From Ricinus communis (lineage: Eukaryota; Streptophyta; Magnoliopsida; Malpighiales; Euphorbiaceae): 64,000 nucleotides of DNA. This document shows positions 1-12,725 of this stretch, piece after piece. The notes beneath the pieces are model-generated. The model was not told where the DNA came from. It did no database searches and worked only from the letters and a program-made list of their open reading frames with translations. The translations under genes were made by a program, and so were the position numbers. Position 1 is the first letter of the stretch. Every line of letters starts with the position of its first letter. The stretch is taken from positions 10,574,501 to 10,638,500 of the forward strand of contig NC_063265.1 in NCBI RefSeq assembly GCF_019578655.1. The letters are read 5' to 3'.

Positions 1-3000
1 TTTTATGATGTGTTTACTTAATTCAAAAGGTGTATTTTAATTATATTACAATAAACTATAAATTCAGGAAAGTATTTGATCCTTTATTCCATTACCAAAT
101 GCGCCAATAGCTTGAATTGAATTGTTTGGTCCTATTCCAATTAAGAAAGAAAGTTATATCTCGATTTTTATTGTGTGAAAAAATAAATTATAATTAAAAT
201 AGCAATTATATAAAAAAGCTTAAAACTTAATCGATTAAGTCAACTACAAATACAAATTACTTTAATAAAATTAAATTGTTAAATTTTTATGAGTAAAATT
301 CTTTTTTCTGTTTTACTATAAAATAAAATTAATAATTATCTGTTTGTTTTTCTATCACTGTTGATTTTATTAAATTATTATTATCAATTTGATTGATTTT
401 AATTAAAATTTAATTTTAAATAAAAATTATAAATTTATTTATTAAAATAATTAAAAATTAAATTTATTTAATTCAGATAATATGATATATAAGTAAAATA
501 AACGTAGAAACACACAAAATAATGAAGCTGTATTTTTTCACTATTTTAATAGAAATAATTATCAATTTGAGTCTTAATACTCAGTAATAATTTAAAATAA
601 ACTCCTATATTTATTTTATTATTTAATTTATAAATTTTTTGGACATGGTCATAAGCTCATGTAATAGTTTGATCAATAAATTTTTAAATTTAGATATATT
701 GGTTTTACATTATTATCTATTTTTACTTTTTAATGGAAGTTAATTCTTTAATAATCAATAAATTCAATAGGTTAAGAAAATGTTAAATCATTAAAACCAT
801 GACCGAATTTATTCTAGTTATTCTTTGATATATATTAATTTATGGGAATTAAAAATTAAAAATTAGTTTATAAGACCAAAATTATAAATTCTTTTTGAAA
901 AATGACATTATGTCTTTTAAAAAGAAAATATAAGTTAGATATTTTACTTTTCAATTTCTAGTATTCAATTCTTTAAAAAGGCTCACTTTTCTAAACATGA
1001 AAGAGTGTATTATTAGGATTTAATGATGGTTGGAAGTGGTTGTCATCATTAAATTAGATGGCTTTTTTTATAGCCATATTTCTCCACTTATATTTTTGTG
1101 ACAACTTCAAGTCCAAGCAAATGGATTTCATTACCCAGTTAGTTGTTATTTTCTGTTTGGTACAAAGTTCTTCCATATCCTTGAAAATGTATTTAGAATT
1201 CTATCATCCTTGGATAATGCTTCTTTGATAATTAATTGTTTTGTGTAAATTGGGTTAGTATGCAAAATGTTTTTTTTTTTTTCTATAAAATGTTATTAGG
1301 TTGTGAATTACAGAGTAGAAAATAGACTGTTTTTTGAATTATATTTTATCATAAAAATGATGAACTCCTATCAATAAAAATAATAAATTAAACAGGTGAT
1401 TTTTTGATTGAGGAGGAAAATAAGATTAATAGAAAAATAAAAACATGCTTATTGGTGGTTGAGAGTTTGTGGCAACCATTCAAATCAGCTAAAGGCGCTC
1501 ACCTAAAAGTATATATATATATATCCTGCAATTTCCAATTCCTCCATTAACTGTTAAGAAAATTAAAAGAAAAAAGAATTATAATTAAGATTTTTAATGT
1601 GGAATTTTCTTAAATTATTGACAAAAAAGCTAATAACTTAAGATGGTGTGGTGGGCTGGTGGGTAATAATTTATACCTTCAATTTCATAAGAAATAATAA
1701 TAATAATATTATTATATAATTATAAAAATCCAGAATTAATGATGCTACTAAACAATATAAATGGGGAAAGAGTAGATAATGAGTAATATTCCTCATTGCC
1801 AAAGACAAAAGAACATGGCCAATTGTTTTGAACTATAATACTGTCCTAAAAGGACCAAACCAATCAATATATATATACTGTTAAACCTAACTACATCCTT
1901 ATCCATACACCAGTCTTGAGATAAAATCTTGACTCTCTCACCCATTACTTTCTCTCCCTTTTTTTTTTTTTTTTATTATTATTATTCTATAGACCATTTT
2001 GCATGTTTCAGAGCCCTTTAGAATGAATATATTGGATTGAGTTAATTTTCATCATTATTCTTAATGTCTTATACAATATATATTTATATATAAAGATTAA
2101 TAGGAGAATAAGTGATATTCATTTAATTATTGTAGAAAAGTGTAAAAGTACAAATCAATGTCAAATAAATTGGGTTCATATCTAACTTTCTTGGTAGAAT
2201 TTGGCATGTGCAAAGCAATAATTATAAAAAATTGCAATTCAATTAGAGGCATGATGTCCATCTGTTTTCGAATAATACCATTTTTCTATCCTTTTTTATA
2301 ATAAATTGATTTTTCTCTTTTCTAGCTAATAATAAAAAGTACACAAGGCCTTATAATTTGAAATTTTGGGTGTTATATAAATATAAGATCAGTATAGCTA
2401 AGGGTAGGATTAGAAGAATTTAATATGTATTAAAAACTTTTTATTAATTAATGTGATTGAAGAATATAAATATAAATTTTATTATTTTATTTTATAATTT
2501 AGTAAATAGTATATATAAAAAAAAAAAATGTAATAGAAATATAGCCAAATGCACCCAAAATTGTTCTAAACTTCCAATTCCAATCCCTGTTTTTAAATGC
2601 TATTTTCCTTGTCGAGTTCCTATCAAATTGGATTCATGAATTCCTATAAGGAAAATGATCTCAACCCTAATCTTATAAATAAATAAATTGTCATATTCAA
2701 TGTCCTTTAATAGGCCCACGAATGAAAAGGAATACAGCCGTCCCATTAGACTTCAAAACGAAACAGCACATACGCAAAACGACACATCATCCACACATGA
2801 TCAATGGAGATTATTAATCTTAATACACATTCTTGTTTGGATGGCTAGAAACCTTGGGTCGGCATCAATCAATCCACTCGCTATCTGTAATTATGATATG
2901 TACTTGAGATAATTACATAATCAACATATACAATTTGATAACCTAATTTATAAGTTGGTGTTCGATAATTTCAATTTCACCATCTCTTTTTTTAAATATT

Positions 3001-6000
3001 TGATCAGATTTGATTTTCACATGGTTTAATTACCACAATAATTATATATTATATATATTTATTATTAAATTTAATATTTTTTCTATTTTTAATTTTAGTA
3101 TTAAATTTTAATTTTAGAATAAATTTGTTAATGTAGCATAAACTCTAATGACAAATAAAAAAAAAATTAGAAATTGAATCAATACTTTTCACTACTTAAG
3201 AACATAAGATTAATAAAACTCTAAAATACACTTAAATAATAATATTTTAGAGTTAATAATTCTAAAATTAACTTAATTCTTTACTGTTATCATCAGAATT
3301 TACACTACCTTAGTAAATTTAGCAAATAATTTTACTGAATATTAAAATTAAAATTAATATTAAAATAGAATTTTAAAATTTAAAATCTAAAAACTATATG
3401 TTAGATGTGATAATAAATACAAAATTTATTTTGACAATTGAGCTTTTTAAAACTTAACTTATTATGAACTATAATAAGCATACGAAGTAGAAATTAAAGA
3501 AAATTTGAGTTATATATTTGTTTTGTTTTCCTTTATGGGGATAAATGCCATATATATATAATGATAGTAAATTCAAAATGCATATTAATGTAATCTTTTT
3601 ATTTAAGGTATTAGATGCATCCAACTGATTTGAAACATACTCAAATTCAAGCTTGACTTTGTTTAGAAATTCAAAAATCAATTTGAACTTTAATTGAATT
3701 ATATATTTTTTGAGTTCGAAATATTTTGGATAATATAACCTATATATTCATTTGACTTGAATACTTACTAAAAAAGTTATAACCTCGACCTCGAACTCAA
3801 ATAATTAACGATATTACTTAAATAATAAAATAACAGAAACTTGATTATAATTTTATATGATAAAAAAAGAGCAATATAAAGCTCAAATTTAGCTTTTGAA
3901 AATTATTATTCTAATAAATTTAGCATAGAGTAAATCTCAAATATTATCCAATCTCATTCGAGCAAAGATTACTTCTATGTGCGGCATAATATGTGCGAGT
4001 GAGTTTCGTGGTCTCAAAATGCTGGTGGGCTTTAAAGGTCCACTTACGTTAATATCTTAAGTTTAGAACGTTGCCCGGCCCACGACTTCTTGGGTTTGCA
4101 ATTTTCAAGATGCTGGAGCCCCACTGAGAACATAAATCTCATTTACAAAAGGGAAAAGGCTCATCTTGTCCCTAATGTTTTAATTGAAGGACAAATATGC
4201 CCTTAAAGTAAATTTTAAGATATTTAACTATTAAAATTAAGTTTTTTATTTTTTATTTTTTTTTCTGAAATATAAGCTCCTCACCAAACGGCAACAAAAT
4301 TTGAATCTTACACGGTTAAACTGAACTAGTACAAAAGGGACGCATTCTAATTTTACTAATAAAAAAGGACCTACTTGATGACATGATTTCGTCCTAAACT
4401 CGATTAGTACATAATTAAAAAAATTTAAAAATAAAAAAGAAGTACAAAACTTAATCATGTAGTTTAATATTTTAACACAAGAGGTCCTGTATTTTTTTTG
4501 GTTACTTTTTGGCATCTTGAGAATTATATTATTAGCAATTTATGTCCAAATTCATTAATACCGGTAATTATTTTAAAAATTAAATCTCAAACGAAGTCCG
4601 ATCCCTATAAAGTCGGTCTTGTCGGATAAATAAAAAAATATAAAGTTCTTTAGTCTTATTAGATCATTCAAAACTCATTGAAATTGACTAGAACTAAAGA
4701 AAAAAAAAATCGAATTATGAGAGTATTTTCTTTTTCTTTAACTTTTCTCTCAAAACTCTATAAAAATTGACATTGTATTTTGGATGAAAGCTAAGTTAGT
4801 AAGGACTGGAATGGTAGTGGCATTGCAACCAATTAACACTAAATGAATGAACTACAAATATTTAATCAATGGTGCTAGTAAATCTGAATGGAGACTGTTA
4901 ACATTTTAATTCTCAAAATACTAAAATGTCACCACAATTATCACAAGACCTCTTGTGTTAAAAGTTAAATCGCATGGTAAAATTTTGAATTATTGTCTAA
5001 AAATAAAAATAATCATCTTTCTTTTTCTTTATCTCTTTTCAATCCAACACCGGTTTCGCTGAAGGTGTTTTTCTTATAATATTACATATTTTATAAAGGG
5101 TATTACATACTTTTTCTTTTTTCTCTCCCTCTATCTTTCTCGCTTATTCTATTAATACTTTATAGATTTTTGTCTCTGTAATATGAGTTTATATTGCCTT
5201 TTACGGCATGATTATGGAGCTGACGATGTTATTGTGGTTAATGGTATTATTGATGTGTGGGATGTGTTGAATTTGAGTTGATGTTACTGTCTCCTCATTG
5301 ATTGAATCTTTGAGCAAATTGAGTTTAGTTGTTGCATATTTGGTTTTCGCTAATTGCATCAAGTGTTTTCCTCATTAATTCAATCATAGCTCGCCCTCTA
5401 AAAATCGTGCCTCCGTAATCTTCTGCCTCTCACAAACCCTCGAGGAAAAAAAAAAAAAAAGTATGACTTGCAAGAAACCCTTGCTGCACTCTGTGGAACA
5501 TAGCAACTTGATACAATTGCCATGTTCATGCTTGCTTGCCGTGAAACCATGAAGAAATTATTAGTAATTTTGGAAATTCTGATAATGAATGAGGGATAGT
5601 CAGAGGATGCTCTTGTGAACCTATCTGGATTGAACCCAGAGAGTGAAGACGTTATTGCAGTTGGTGAGTACTTTGGGCAGTATCAAAGGAAATTCGGGCA
5701 TCCATGCATGGATTCGCAGCCATTTTCTGAGTTACGGATTGAGCATGTTGACGGGATCTTATAAGTCTTTTGGATTTTTAGTAAGCATTGCAGAAGAAGG
5801 GAATGAAAAAGAGAGAAGAAAGATGGAATGGTAAGAAGTGAGGCTGAACCAAGTTCATATTTCGTTGAGAATCAAAGGAATGTCCATGATACATAAAACA
5901 AGATAGCTGCAACAGTAACAACTGCTCAAGAGATCGTTGATGAGGCTGGAGCAAAGATGGCTGTCGATGATATTTCCAGTACAGTTTAAGGAGATCGAAG

Positions 6001-7170
6001 ATGTGAATAAGATGTCAATTATACCATAAACTTTCAGAACATTGCTAAGAGGGGCAAAAGAAGATCTGACCTTCTCCTAAAAATGAAAAGATTATTATTA
6101 AAGAGCCCAAGATTGATTATCATCTCTTGCCTCAATAAGTTAACCTAACAAGCTATGCTGAATCCAAAAGCATGCCATCTCACCATAAGCAAACGGAGAT
6201 AAGCTCTGTTAACTTGTTTCCGTCCAGTGAAGGGCTTATATCACGTGAAAACTTAATTTTAACCGTTAAATGTAGCAAAATTTACTTTAAGATCATATAT
6301 GTTTCTAGACTCGAATATTAAGAGCAAAAGTGAGCATTTTCCCTTTAAAAAGAAAATACTAAATTCGAATCTTTTCATTTTAAAATAAATATAAAATTTA
6401 TATTAAAGAAGTCGAAAAATAATAATCTATTTGAACGAAATTTTTTTTTTTAAATATTTCTTAATTGTGTTTATAAAACATTTAAAATTAGATAATAGAA
6501 ACATTATGAAAGTAAATTTTTTAATATTACTACAAAAATTACTTATACTTTTAATCATAGTACATATCCTTATAATATAAATATTCATCATTAGTTGTAT
6601 TTAATCCAGCTTAATTTTTGAACATGTTTAAAATTTTTTGACCAAATCCAATTATTTGTAAAAGTATATAAACTTTTGAAAATCTTTTAGAAATATTTTA
6701 CAATTGATAAAAATATTATCTATATATTGTGTAATTTTATGTTTTCTATGGATGATTGTTGTATCAAACCTCAATTCATTATCGTTAAGAATAAAATAAA
6801 ATCAAAACTCAATTCATCAGCCCACAAATTTTACATATATAGATAAAATTGATCTGTCATTTTATTTATGAATATATCTAATAAGAATAAATCTTATTAA
6901 TTAATAATATCACGTCACTTTTAGATAAATTAATATTTACAGTATAGATATAAATTATGGAAAAGAATATTTAAGATTAATTAATTAAAAATGATATGAC
7001 ATCAATAAATAAAGTATTCCCTTTCCTTTTTAATGCGAAATGTTTCTTCCGATTTGAAGCTCAAGGGAAGTTCACACTCGGTTCTCACTTTCTTGTCAAG
7101 CTTCCAAGAGAATTCTGATTACCATTAACTTACTCGCCAAGCACCTTCTTTATCACTGTGCGACCAGGTT
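1..7170. other. AT-rich intergenic region
   Basis: No intact gene was recognised. The DNA is strongly AT-rich, with poly-A/T runs, short (TA)n tracts (for example near 1510 and 3550) and a TTATTA run near 1975. Short open frames at 2457-2912, 3469-3681 and 4246-4515 have low-complexity composition and no recognisable domain. The 4150-4700 stretch has the look of a worn repeat remnant, but no terminal repeats could be defined. A decayed coding fragment is listed separately at about 5455-6000. Confidence 0.6.
5455..6000 (+). pseudogene. Decayed coding fragment, parent unknown
   Basis: This stretch is less AT-rich than its surroundings and reads as protein-like segments in shifting frames broken by stops. 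One segment near 5590-5700 reads EDALVNLSGLNPESEDVIA and continues with EYFGQYQRKFGHP. Another near 5900-5985 reads IAATVTTAQEIVDEAGAKMA. Stops and frame changes separate them and no splice sites restore a single frame. I did not recognise the parent family. A retro-copied or truncated gene remnant is the likeliest reading; chance composition is the alternative. Confidence 0.35.
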
Positions 7171-7179
7171 TATATAAAA
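7171..7179 (+). promoter_or_regulatory. Putative TATA box of the F-box gene
   Basis: TATATAAAA lies about 30 nt before a likely transcription start near 7205. A leader exon would end in CAG followed by a GTAAGT donor at 7302, and a long 5'-UTR intron would run to the acceptor at 8844-8845 just before the coding start. This is inferred from spacing; no transcript was examined. Confidence 0.5.
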
Positions 7180-8873
7180 ACCCAAATCATCTCCAATCAC
7201 ATTTACCAATCTGAACTGTCACCTTCTCTGAAATTAACAAAAGAAGAAAGAAAGATAGAAAGCACAGGTAAAATTCACCATTACAGCAGCCACCGTATCA
7301 GGTAAGTCACGGGTTCCATTTCTATTTTGCCATCATTTGGGTTTTTCCTCTTTCTTCATCCATAATAACGACAATTTTAGTTTTCATTATGACGATCGAG
7401 ATTAATAATATGTTAGGCCTGGACGGCTAGAAAAACATGGGTTTTTACTTTTTGCTTTATACTAATATAAAAAGAAATGACTGTTGTTTGGGTGTATGCA
7501 TAAGCACCAATTGACTTGTGTGTGAGTTAGATGGCGGGTCTTGATTCTCGAAAGATGTCGCGAAAAAGATTTGACCTTTTTGATATAGTAAGACTCCTTG
7601 AAAGACCACGGAAGTTGCAACCCATCATCATGTGGTCTGGACATCAAGAAAATTCCCTGCCTTCGATTACCTTTCTGTAGTACGGGCTTCCATTTTGCCT
7701 TTCTTTTCTTTTCTTTTTATCAAAGGGTTTAGAAAGAAATATCCTGTTAAGTGGAAAAGCGTTGTTCTTGTTTAAAGAAGCAATTTCTTTTTTCCCCACA
7801 AGATATCAAGGTACTTTCATGGTCTTATCTTTACTGTTATTTGTATCAATTTTGTGTTTGGATGCCTAGAATTCTTGGAAAAGAAAGTGAATTTTGGATA
7901 TTAAGGTGCCTATTACTGTTGTTGTTTTGTTTTGTTTTCTTCTCTATTATGGGTTCTTAGTGATTAATTTCTAGGGTTCTTAATGGTTAGAAAGGTAATT
8001 AATTGTGTGTTCTCAATCTGGGTGTCATGATTCTGATTAAATCTAAAGATCTCTCTGTTTCTTCTTCTTTTTTTTCTTTTTTTTTTCTAATGCCAGACAT
8101 ACTGTAATCTGGTGTCTTATTTATTATTTCACTGGAAATAATCGTTATATAAAACTTTCCAGAAGTTTCTTGGAAAATAATCATCGGAAATATTCTCTAC
8201 TACCGTATAGTGCTTCAATTTATGCACATCCTATCTCAATTGGTGTTGCCTATTGGTGCAACTGCAAATCTAGTTGCGGAATTAGCAACGGATGCAATGT
8301 GTTTTTTGATTTCATTTATTATTATTAAAATGGGAAATTGGATTGAATCCCTTTGGGGATAAATCTTGAGGTAACCGGGGCCTAATTCCAGCAGTATAAA
8401 AGATCATATATTTTATGAAATTTTTCTGACTCTGAAGATATAGGTTACCTCAGAGTTAACCAAATGACGGTCTACTTGAATGTTTGTTCATACATGTTTT
8501 GGATGTATAATGTTGGTAAGTTTACCTGAGTATTAGCCCAATCCTGTCTAGTTGGATGCCAAAAAGGACAGAAAACTAAGAAGGATGATATGTTATCTGG
8601 CTTCAATTGATAATGTTGATGCTGGAGGACCTGATGACAGATTTATGGTTTTGTATTGTTTATCACTTCACATGTTATGGGATATGGATACCATAGGGAT
8701 GATTGTCATCTATGTTCTTGGTGCTTTAGGTGTCTAGTTCATGCAAGTGTTAATAAATTGGTATCCAGTAATGCCAATGTTCATGTCATATGAGAAAAGC
8801 AGCTGAAAAGATTTGACAAAAGATTTGGTTTGATATCAATTGCAGGTTTGGATTTTGGATTGTGTTAACTATT

Positions 8874-10373
8874 ATGGAGAGGATTAGTGTCGGTTCTGGT
8901 TTAGATAGAATCAGTGACCTCCCGAGCAATGTGATAGATCACATCCTAGCATGTTTGCCATTAAAAGATGCTGTGAGGACCAGTACCTTGTCAAAGAAGT
9001 GGAAGGAAAAATGGCACACAGTGCCTCAAATTATAGTTGATGAGAACTTTTTCCATGAAAGATCACAACGAAAAATTGAGGGTATAATCAATTATATTCT
9101 TACTCGACATGAAGGCAAAATTGAGAAATTTTCTGTGTCTGTTGAGAAAGTGAAAGATTGTTACAACATGAAGTTATGGATATGGAGGCTATCTCAGAAG
9201 TCTATTCAGGAACTGACCCTCCTGATCCGGAGAGGTCGGCGCAATGAAGTGCCATTTGGTTTGTTTTCTTGTCAGCAGCTGAGAAAGTTGAACCTCCGCC
9301 GTTTTGAGGTTAAACCAGCTAATTCATTCAAAGGATTTCATAATCTCATTAGCCTTCAGTTGAACAAAGTCAACATAGCAACTGCTGTATTTGAAAGGCT
9401 TATTGCTACCTGCCCACTGCTTGAACAACTGACTGTAAGAAACTTGAGTTGCATTGATCATCTTCATATAAATGTCTTAAGACTCAAGTACCTCTCCTTT
9501 GATGGAGAATTCAAATCTATTTGTTTCAACACTCCACTTCTAGAGGTGCTGTCCATCAATTTATATCGAATTGGTTCTGAGAATAACCAGTTTGATCTAA
9601 GATTCAAATTCCGTGGTTTGCCACCTGCAATTAAGGAGCTTTATGTGCGATGCCAATTTCAGAAGGTAATAAAACGAAATTTTAGATTTTGTTCGGCACA
9701 TGTTTTCAGACAATAATGGCACTGATATTGATAGTTCTCCTTCTGCTCCTAGTTCTTGGCTGCAGGGGATACATTCACAGAAGTCTCAACTTCTTACAGC
9801 CATCTGAAGACTCTTGGACTCCATTCATTTTGTTTTGAAAAGTTGGATGATGTCTCGTGTCTGCTCTCTTTAATTGGCAGATCCTACAACTTAGAAATAC
9901 TTGATATAACTGTGAGTATTAAGCTGCAGATGACAATTATAATTTTTATGTGGTTAACTTGTTTGTCTAGATCATTATCCAATGGTTGATGATCTCATTC
10001 TGTTTTGTAGGCGTGCGGCTGCAAAAATGAACATGTACCTGAACCTATACTTAAATTTTGGGAAGAACAAAATGATCCTCCTTTATTCTCAAATCAATTG
10101 CAGAAGGCAACTGTGAGGTCATTCCATGGTAAAGATCATGAGATGAGGTTTGTCAAATTTGTACTGGCGAATTCACCTTTGCTCAAGGAGATGACTGTGG
10201 AATGCATGAAGAATCCCGACTTTGATGAGGATGAAGTAAAAGCAGCTTTGTTGCTTTTTTGTCCTGCCTCTACAGAATTCAAGTTCATTGGAGGCAACTA
10301 TGATTCCAGCAGTGATGATTCCTCAGATTCGGACGACAACTCAAACGGTTCTTACTCTTCTGATAGTGATTAG
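8874..10373 (+). CDS. F-box/LRR/FBD protein (SCF substrate receptor)
   Basis: Predicted substrate-recognition subunit of an SCF ubiquitin ligase; the F-box would bind a SKP1/ASK protein. Coding exons are 8874-9665, 9753-9911 and 10011-10373, giving 437 aa. The F-box lies at about residues 13-55 (ISDLPSNVIDHILACLPLKD, then TSTLSKKWKEKW). Leucine-rich repeats fill the middle (LRKLNLRRFEV, LISLQLNKVNI, LLEVLSINL). An FBD-like segment follows (QKATVRSFHG, then FVLANSPLLKEMTVECM). The C-terminus is an unusual acidic tail of Ser and Asp. The start is the ATG at 8874; the upstream in-frame GTG at 8862 is not needed. The exon 2 acceptor at 9751-9752 is the one that keeps phase; the more obvious CAG at 9763-9765 would shift the frame. 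The architecture matches the At1g13570-type F-box/FBD/LRR group. The target is unknown. Confidence 0.9.
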
Positions 10374-10589
10374 CTCAGGGTCATCCTCTGTATTCACAAA
10401 CTTATTCTGTTCTTCAAAGCGGAGGGGGCTACACTGGAAAAGAAATGTGAAGTTTGATCTGAAATTTTTTTCTACTTTGACCTTTAGACATGTCTGCTTT
10501 TATTTTGTCCAAGAGTCATATTGCATGAGGGAGAGAAAGATAAGAGATAGGGTTGCATCTGTTTGAAGTTTATATGAATAAATTCTGTT

Positions 10590-11058
10590 TGTACATATAA
10601 TAAACCAAAGCTTCAAACTTTCACTTCCCACGGCTCATGGCCTGGCCAACTGTCTTCATTTTCTCCCCTCCTAACCTAGTTGCTGCAGCATACTCGGGCT
10701 ACAAGAGGTTGTTCTCTGTTTCTCGGTCTGTAGCAAAAGCAAATTTTGATATTTCCCAAAGGTGGTGTTAGACTAACGTGGGATTAATGTTGGTGGGCGG
10801 TATATATATGTTGAACGTTTGATTTATTGGGTGTATGTGTGTGTGTTTATTCTTTTTTTAAATGTCACTCTCATAAAGGGTAGAAAAGACTATTTTTCAA
10901 CAAAGAAAGTAATACGAACATGTATAACAAAACACAACCATATACCTACCGTCAAACTATACTTGTCATTGCTTATACCCTTCCCTTTAACAACGGTGAA
11001 CAAAAAAAGGTAATTTACCTCTGATTTGGTGAACCTCCCATTTCTTTCTTGTTTGCTA
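10590..11058. other. Intergenic region between convergent genes
   Basis: It holds the presumed 3' ends of the F-box gene (+) and the ZF-HD gene (-). A short (TG)n tract lies near 10831. No further gene was seen. Confidence 0.5.
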
Positions 11059-11541
11059 TTACAAGGTTTCTCTCTTAGTCCTCTTGCTCGCCTTCATCTC
11101 CATCTCCCCCTGGCTTCCACTATAAAAGACAGACTCTTCATCGCTGACCATATCCTGCATTTTCTTCTGCGAGTAATGGTAATGATGGTGACCAGGAGAA
11201 AATGAAGGCTGTGAAAGTGCTGATGGAAATGGATAAGACCCATGAACGTCCCTCTTTCTCCACCCCAGGGGAGTAGGAATATGGTGGCTGCCAAGAAGAG
11301 CTATACCATTTTTTATCAACTCTTTTCGATGAAAATTTCTGTGACAATCACAAGCTTCACAAAGAAGAGCATCTCTAGTACCTTGACCACCTTTTGGAAT
11401 GAATTCTCCGCAACCGTCTGCTGCATAGCCGCCAATCAAGACTGCATGGTTACGCCAGCACTCTTTGTACTGGATAGTTGTTCTTTCTTCGGATTCTTGA
11501 TTGAATGTTTTGGAGCTCGAATTACTATCAGTATTAGCCAT
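11059..11541 (-). CDS. ZF-HD zinc-finger protein lacking a homeodomain
   Basis: Single-exon protein of 160 aa. Residues about 24-75 form a ZF-HD dimerisation zinc finger: YKECWRNHA, then [13 protein letters not shown], then [15 protein letters not shown], with the Cys/His spacing of the family. Full ZHD proteins carry a C-terminal homeodomain with a WMHNNK-like recognition helix. Here the frame ends at [11 protein letters not shown], about where a homeodomain would begin, and the sequence past the stop does not continue one. MIF (mini zinc finger) proteins also lack the homeodomain but are usually near 100 aa; this one has a longer His/Ser-rich C-terminal half. By family analogy it could heterodimerise with ZHD factors and act as a dominant-negative partner; that is inference. 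The ATG is preceded on the minus strand by a TATA-like sequence within about 100 nt. Confidence 0.85.
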   Translation of the reverse strand: MANTDSNSSSKTFNQESEERTTIQYKECWRNHAVLIGGYAADGCGEFIPKGGQGTRDALLCEACDCHRNFHRKELIKNGIALLGSHHIPTPLGWRKRDVHGSYPFPSALSQPSFSPGHHHYHYSQKKMQDMVSDEESVFYSGSQGEMEMKASKRTKRETL

Positions 11542-11699
11542 GAGAATGAGGAGGAGAAGAAGGTGGGTTGAGGGGGTTTGCCTTGTATAAATATTGGCTT
11601 GTAAATTCCACCTGTTTTCATTATCCTTAATGCGTGTGGCCCTCTTATAAAGTGCACCTGTTTTTGTTGGCTTGTAAAGTGCACACTATACGGCTAACA

Positions 11700-12725
11700 A
11701 AGAGGGAGGTTTGGTATGAACTGAAGCATCAAGAATTGAAGATGCATGTGTAAGAGATGATTTTGAAAGGTGGCCATTTTGGCCAAATGGGTTTAGTTAG
11801 ACATTTTTTCTTTAATTATGTGGTATTGGTTTTGATTGATCAAGACTATCCAACCATTTGGGTCGAAGATGGAGTTGATTAATATTATATTTCTATGACA
11901 AGCTATTCTGTCTTATCCCTTTCAGACTATCTCTTTGGCAATTTGTCATTGTCGATCTAACTTCCAAATAGCTTGAATTAAAGCTCAATGATTAAGATAA
12001 TTTTGCGTAATATAGTTGTCTATCTCGTCAATTAAGTCCACACTGACCAAATACACTGAAAGTAAGAAAATGATTTAGAAGAAAATCCAAATATAAGAAT
12101 TAGGGGCTCATGAGTTTTATGAGAAGGATACTCAATCATCAATCTGTAACAATTGTTTATATGGATTGATCATATATTCAAGATCCCCAATTACTGTGTC
12201 AAAATCACGTCACTCCATTTCAGACCACATGACTTTTCCTGGAATGAGATTGGCTTTCAGGTTTTCTTTTATCCTCATATCAAATATTAAATTGGCTATA
12301 GCAATGAATAACAAGACTAAATTAGAACAATAAATTGTGGATGCATAACATCACATAATAATCCCCAGGCCATAGACATTTCAAATTAAAAGCGCATTTA
12401 TGTGTGCTTGAAATATCTTGCATTGGTCTCATGTAATTTCTTGCAAAGAATATAGACAAAATGAGAAAGAAAAGAAAAGGAAAGGAAAAGGAAAAAAAAA
12501 AAAAAAAGAAGAAGCTGCGGTAATCATCTACCATCAATTATCTGTATGCATCCTCCAAGTTTCTATTCCAAGCCTTTGGCCAACTATATATGCACAAGAA
12601 TTCCCTCATAAAATACACCTAAAAGATCCATGAGATTTCCTTCGATCTGCTCGATTTGAGTACTTTTCTTGACTCAAAAGCAAATGGATGCCTTTCAATC
12701 ATCACCATCATCAATCTTTTTAAAC
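11700..12725. other. Intergenic region
   Basis: AT-rich DNA between two minus-strand genes. It presumably holds the promoter of the ZF-HD gene and the 3' UTR of the C2 gene. A purine-rich A/G tract lies at about 12460-12512. No gene was recognised. Confidence 0.5.

Noticed and set aside
4246..4515. 89-codon minus-strand open frame
   Set aside because: It has low-complexity hydrophobic composition in AT-rich DNA, with no homology I recognise; at most a repeat remnant.
9766..9768. Acceptor GCTGCAG at 9765 for F-box exon 2
   Set aside because: It shifts the reading frame. The CTCCTAG acceptor at 9752 keeps phase and gives leucine-rich sequence.
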